Below are positions 61,103 to 64,000 of a stretch of DNA of 64,000 bases, piece after piece. Where the stretch lies: assembly GCA_009835005.1 (NCBI GenBank), contig WTFG01000001.1, forward strand, positions 598,696-662,695, read 5' to 3'. A program made the position numbers and the translations under genes. This DNA is from Flavobacteriaceae bacterium Ap0902 (GTDB lineage: Bacteria > Bacteroidota > Bacteroidia > Flavobacteriales > Weeksellaceae). The notes beneath the pieces were generated by a model. That model ran no database searches. It had not been told where the DNA came from and saw only the letters and a program-made list of their open reading frames with translations. Position 1 is the stretch's first letter; each line of letters begins with the position of its first letter.

Positions 61103-64000
61103 ATGAAAAAACTTTTACTGTCATTTTTGACGATTTTAATGTTTTCCAGTGTTATGCTCGGGCAGGTGGTGGAAATTTATGTCTCCCAAAACAGAGGATC
61201 ATTTAGCAATAATGGTGAGTCTTGGTCTTCTCCATATGCTACAATGAAGCAGGCCTTTACACAAATTGGAGCAAATACGGGTACTTTTAATATTTATGTG
61301 GCCCAAGGGAGTTATTTACTAGATGGTAATAATGGGCCAACAGATGAAGAAGTATTATTAGTAAATGGTCAAATTATTAATATCTATGGTGGGTATGCCA
61401 CTCCAGATACTAATGGTAATATACCTGGAGAAGACGCTGATGCTTTTCCCACGGTTTTTGATACAGAGGATGTAGGTGGTACATCCGCTTTTAGGGTAGA
61501 TGCTAATTCTAATGCAAAATTAACTATCAAAGATGTTACCATTAAAAATGCACGTGGTGGGGGTAATTACGATGGTTCTTTTTTAACATTTGACACTTCT
61601 TTAAATGCATCTTTAACTTTAGACAATGTAAACGTAGAAGAATGGGAAGGTGGAGGATCTGTAGAGGGTAAAGGGTTTATATATGTATATAATTCTGTTG
61701 GTACGGATATTAATATTATGAACTCTGTAATAAAAAGATCATCTAATGAGTTTGGAAATGGTCAATTCGTAGTATCTGACGATAATACAGCAGATTTAGA
61801 TTTATTGGTAGAGAATTCAATTTTCAATAATATAAGAGGAGTAGGTGTTAGTGCAGAATTATTTCACCTACCATTAAACTGTAATACAGATAATGCGCAA
61901 TCTACCATAATCTTCAGAAATAGTGAGTTTTACAATGTGAAAAGAGGTCTTGCGGCAGGGCAGTCAGCAGCTATTTTGTGGGCTAGGAATTTCCCGTATG
62001 TAGAGATGGACGGTAACATATTTGCTGGTAATAACGGTGGACGAGCAGGAGTAATGGAAATTGAAAGTGTCGGATATTTCTATTCGCATGATAATATTTA
62101 CCAAGAGAATACTGGAGGTCAAGGTCCTGGTGCAGTTTTCATTTTTGGAAATTATGGATGTACTCTACCAGCTGGAAGAGAAGACGTTGCCATTTTCGAG
62201 AATGATCAATTTTTCACAAATCAAGGTGGGTATGATGGATTAAATGGTCGTGGTGGAGCAATTCACGTCTCTGGAGCATTGACGGGAGCTGTTTCGTCTA
62301 ATAAAGAAGTTAGAATTTCTAGTTCTAATTTCTATGATAACTATACCTCTGCATTTGATGGAGGAGCTGTATATATTTATACATCAGTTGATGCTTCTGT
62401 AGAGAATTCAACATTCTGTAATAACCAAGCTAATCGATGGTTCACAGGGAATAGTGCAGGTAGTGGTGGAGGAATCTTTGCTATTGGTTCGGGAGAGCTT
62501 CGAGTTACAAATTCTACTTTTAGAGGAAATAATGCAACAAGTACAGGGGGTGCAGTTGCTACAAATAAAGACACAGCTGTATTTGTTGCATGTAATTATT
62601 TTGAAGATAACAGATCTAGAGCTGCAGGTGGAGCTATATGGTCTCAAGATATAACTACCATAGATGGCGCGGAATTTATTAATAATATTTCTAATACTAA
62701 TGGTGGTGGTGTATATATCGCCTTAAATGATCAACACACTATCTCTAATGTTACTTTCCAAGGCAATAGAGCAAATAATGGTGGTGGACTTAATACATAT
62801 TATGCTGGTGTGTCTCCGGGTAATTTAATGACATTAACAGATGTGTATTTTATCTCTAATATCGCTACTAATAATGGTGGTGGTTATTATGTTGATGATT
62901 TTGCTGTAACCACTAACAATGTAGTATATGATGGTAATACGGCCGAAGGCAGAGGAGGAGCATTCTTTGTTGGAGCAGGTGGGGCACATGATTATACATT
63001 AGGTAGTAGTACTTATATTAATAACCGTGCAGATGAAGGAGGTGCTATTTCTATGCAGATTAATGCTAATGGAACAGCAGAACTTACCAATAATGTCTTT
63101 CAATATAATGATGCTGCCACACGAGGCGGTGCAATGGCTATTTTTGATGTAGGATTAAATGATGAAATTGACGTTGCCAGTGGGAATAAATTTTTTGGTA
63201 ATACCTTGAATGGTGATTCAAATAATACTAATAGACAAGAAAGATCTGATATTTATTTGTATTTGGTTACAGGTATATATTATGTAGGTTTAGGAGATTT
63301 AACTAATAATGAATTACAATTTGCTCCTACTACAGCCAACTATCCATCTTCTGGAAGTAGAGGATATCAATTAGGATCAGGTAATGCCCAGGCCACAGAG
63401 GCAGATGATACTACGTATACCGCTTATTCATGTATTAGACCTGTAGAGTGTGTCTTGCCGGAGCCGGTAGCACCAACGCCAGTTGTAGTCTCAGCAGAAG
63501 GTATTGACACGGGAAACCCAAATGATTATACCTCATATACAGAGGTTTCTGTTGGAGGAGGTATTTCATGTACTCCAAATGCTACAGAGGTTGGTTTTTC
63601 TGCACGTTCCAATAATTATGTGAGACAGGATCGTACGATTTTAAATGATCCAATCGCAGAATTAGAGATAACCTACACGATTATTAAAACAAACTTATTG
63701 ACAGGAGCAGAAGAAGTGACTCCAGGTAATGTAATTAGTAGAAGTAGCGCAAATTTATCCAGAATAGAAGAAGATCCTAGATCTATCCCTGCGGCGACAG
63801 AAGGTTCTAGTAATACTAGAGCAAGAGACTTGTATAGAACATATTTTATTGATGTATCCAATGATATACAATCCGGATACTCTTATGTATATACAATTAC
63901 AGGTGTTCGAGTAATAGAGGCAGATGGTAATACTTTAGAGTTTACCTATACTCCAAGAAACTATAGAACCACCATCATTACAGATTTCTGTGACAGTGAT
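61103..64000 (+). CDS. large secreted beta-helix (Pmp-like) surface protein, C-terminus outside the window
   Basis: The frame is open for 966 codons to the right edge. A signal peptide (1-21, LGQ) precedes a head domain, then a right-handed beta-helix region. Between residues ~384 and 677 eleven GG(A/G) motifs (GGAIHV, GGAVYI, GGGIFAI, GGAIWS and others) alternate with FxxN-type motifs (FYDN, FRGN, FEDN, FINN). This is the pattern of Chlamydia polymorphic membrane proteins and related adhesins. After a Cys-containing turn (IRPVECVLPEP, ~790) a beta-sandwich-like segment begins. No autotransporter or T9SS domain is visible because the end is missing; T9SS export is likely from lineage. Adhesion or surface display is inferred. 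Confidence 0.88.
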   Translation, partial: MKKLLLSFLTILMFSSVMLGQVVEIYVSQNRGSFSNNGESWSSPYATMKQAFTQIGANTGTFNIYVAQGSYLLDGNNGPTDEEVLLVNGQIINIYGGYATPDTNGNIPGEDADAFPTVFDTEDVGGTSAFRVDANSNAKLTIKDVTIKNARGGGNYDGSFLTFDTSLNASLTLDNVNVEEWEGGGSVEGKGFIYVYNSVGTDINIMNSVIKRSSNEFGNGQFVVSDDNTADLDLLVENSIFNNIRGVGVSAELFHLPLNCNTDNAQSTIIFRNSEFYNVKRGLAAGQSAAILWARNFPYVEMDGNIFAGNNGGRAGVMEIESVGYFYSHDNIYQENTGGQGPGAVFIFGNYGCTLPAGREDVAIFENDQFFTNQGGYDGLNGRGGAIHVSGALTGAVSSNKEVRISSSNFYDNYTSAFDGGAVYIYTSVDASVENSTFCNNQANRWFTGNSAGSGGGIFAIGSGELRVTNSTFRGNNATSTGGAVATNKDTAVFVACNYFEDNRSRAAGGAIWSQDITTIDGAEFINNISNTNGGGVYIALNDQHTISNVTFQGNRANNGGGLNTYYAGVSPGNLMTLTDVYFISNIATNNGGGYYVDDFAVTTNNVVYDGNTAEGRGGAFFVGAGGAHDYTLGSSTYINNRADEGGAISMQINANGTAELTNNVFQYNDAATRGGAMAIFDVGLNDEIDVASGNKFFGNTLNGDSNNTNRQERSDIYLYLVTGIYYVGLGDLTNNELQFAPTTANYPSSGSRGYQLGSGNAQATEADDTTYTAYSCIRPVECVLPEPVAPTPVVVSAEGIDTGNPNDYTSYTEVSVGGGISCTPNATEVGFSARSNNYVRQDRTILNDPIAELEITYTIIKTNLLTGAEEVTPGNVISRSSANLSRIEEDPRSIPAATEGSSNTRARDLYRTYFIDVSNDIQSGYSYVYTITGVRVIEADGNTLEFTYTPRNYRTTIITDFCDSD

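Noticed and set aside
62377..63861. Minus-strand open frames within the beta-helix gene
   Set aside because: They are antisense shadows of a continuous 966-codon frame rich in GGT/GGA and AAT codons.
1..64000. CRISPR arrays, prophage, integrases or transposases
   Set aside because: No direct-repeat/spacer pattern and no phage or transposase motif was seen on either strand; only the short repeat families noted above.

Overview
This window looks like the chromosome of a low-GC member of the Bacteroidota, most likely a Flavobacteriales bacterium. Evidence: three gliding-motility genes (gldH, gldE, gldD), a type IX secretion (T9SS) sorting domain, DUF4271/DUF4252/DUF4296 family proteins, an S16 protein with a long acidic tail, and many TAnnTTTG promoter boxes, often only a few bases before the ATG. 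No prophage, transposase, integrase, CRISPR array or rRNA was seen; one tRNA-Cys is present.

Layout. 1-6 kb: a PdaC-like deacetylase lipoprotein cut by the window edge, histidine-degradation genes hutH-hutI, and a P1B-4 metal-efflux ATPase. 6-11 kb: a minus-strand run of an EEP phosphodiesterase, a HerA-like ATPase, a DnaQ-type exonuclease fused to a decayed GIY-YIG domain, and a LOG-family protein. 11-14.6 kb: small membrane protein, mutL, two overlapping rhomboid genes, tRNA-Cys. 14.6-24.6 kb: MscS channel, 2-oxoacid dehydrogenase E2, a DMT transporter, uvrA, an oxidoreductase, a two-domain protein with a nucleoside-phosphorylase-like C-terminus, and DUF3109. 24.6-33 kb: dxs, ndk, an exonuclease III homologue, two crotonases. 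32-44 kb: ricT-gldH-PBP1A, a fused peptide ABC ATPase, hemD-DUF4271, a polyprenol-phosphate glycosyltransferase, and ssb-gldE-gldD. 44-48.5 kb: rpsP-rimM, cinA, lipA, an ECF sigma factor. 48.5-64 kb is more accessory: a T9SS cargo protein, a serine hydrolase, a small regulon with a shared operator, an AGCS symporter, a protein of four 50-residue repeats, an OpuC-like osmolyte transporter, gene remnants, and a large beta-helix surface protein cut by the right edge.

The most distinctive feature is a family of six ~131-bp elements with inverted ends (GTAGCCGTCTCAAAAC...GTTTTGAGACGGCTAC) and conserved internal stem-loops. Four sit between convergent genes about 5-30 bases from both stop codons, and several are followed by a T tract, so they look like mobile or RNA-structured bidirectional terminators. 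A seventh, broken copy probably lies near 60.5-60.8 kb. Other observations worth following are the operator shared by a winged-helix regulator operon and its neighbour, a secreted gene interrupted by one extra T in an 8-T run, a MutL lacking endonuclease motifs, and a Pmp-like GGA(I)/FxxN repeat protein.
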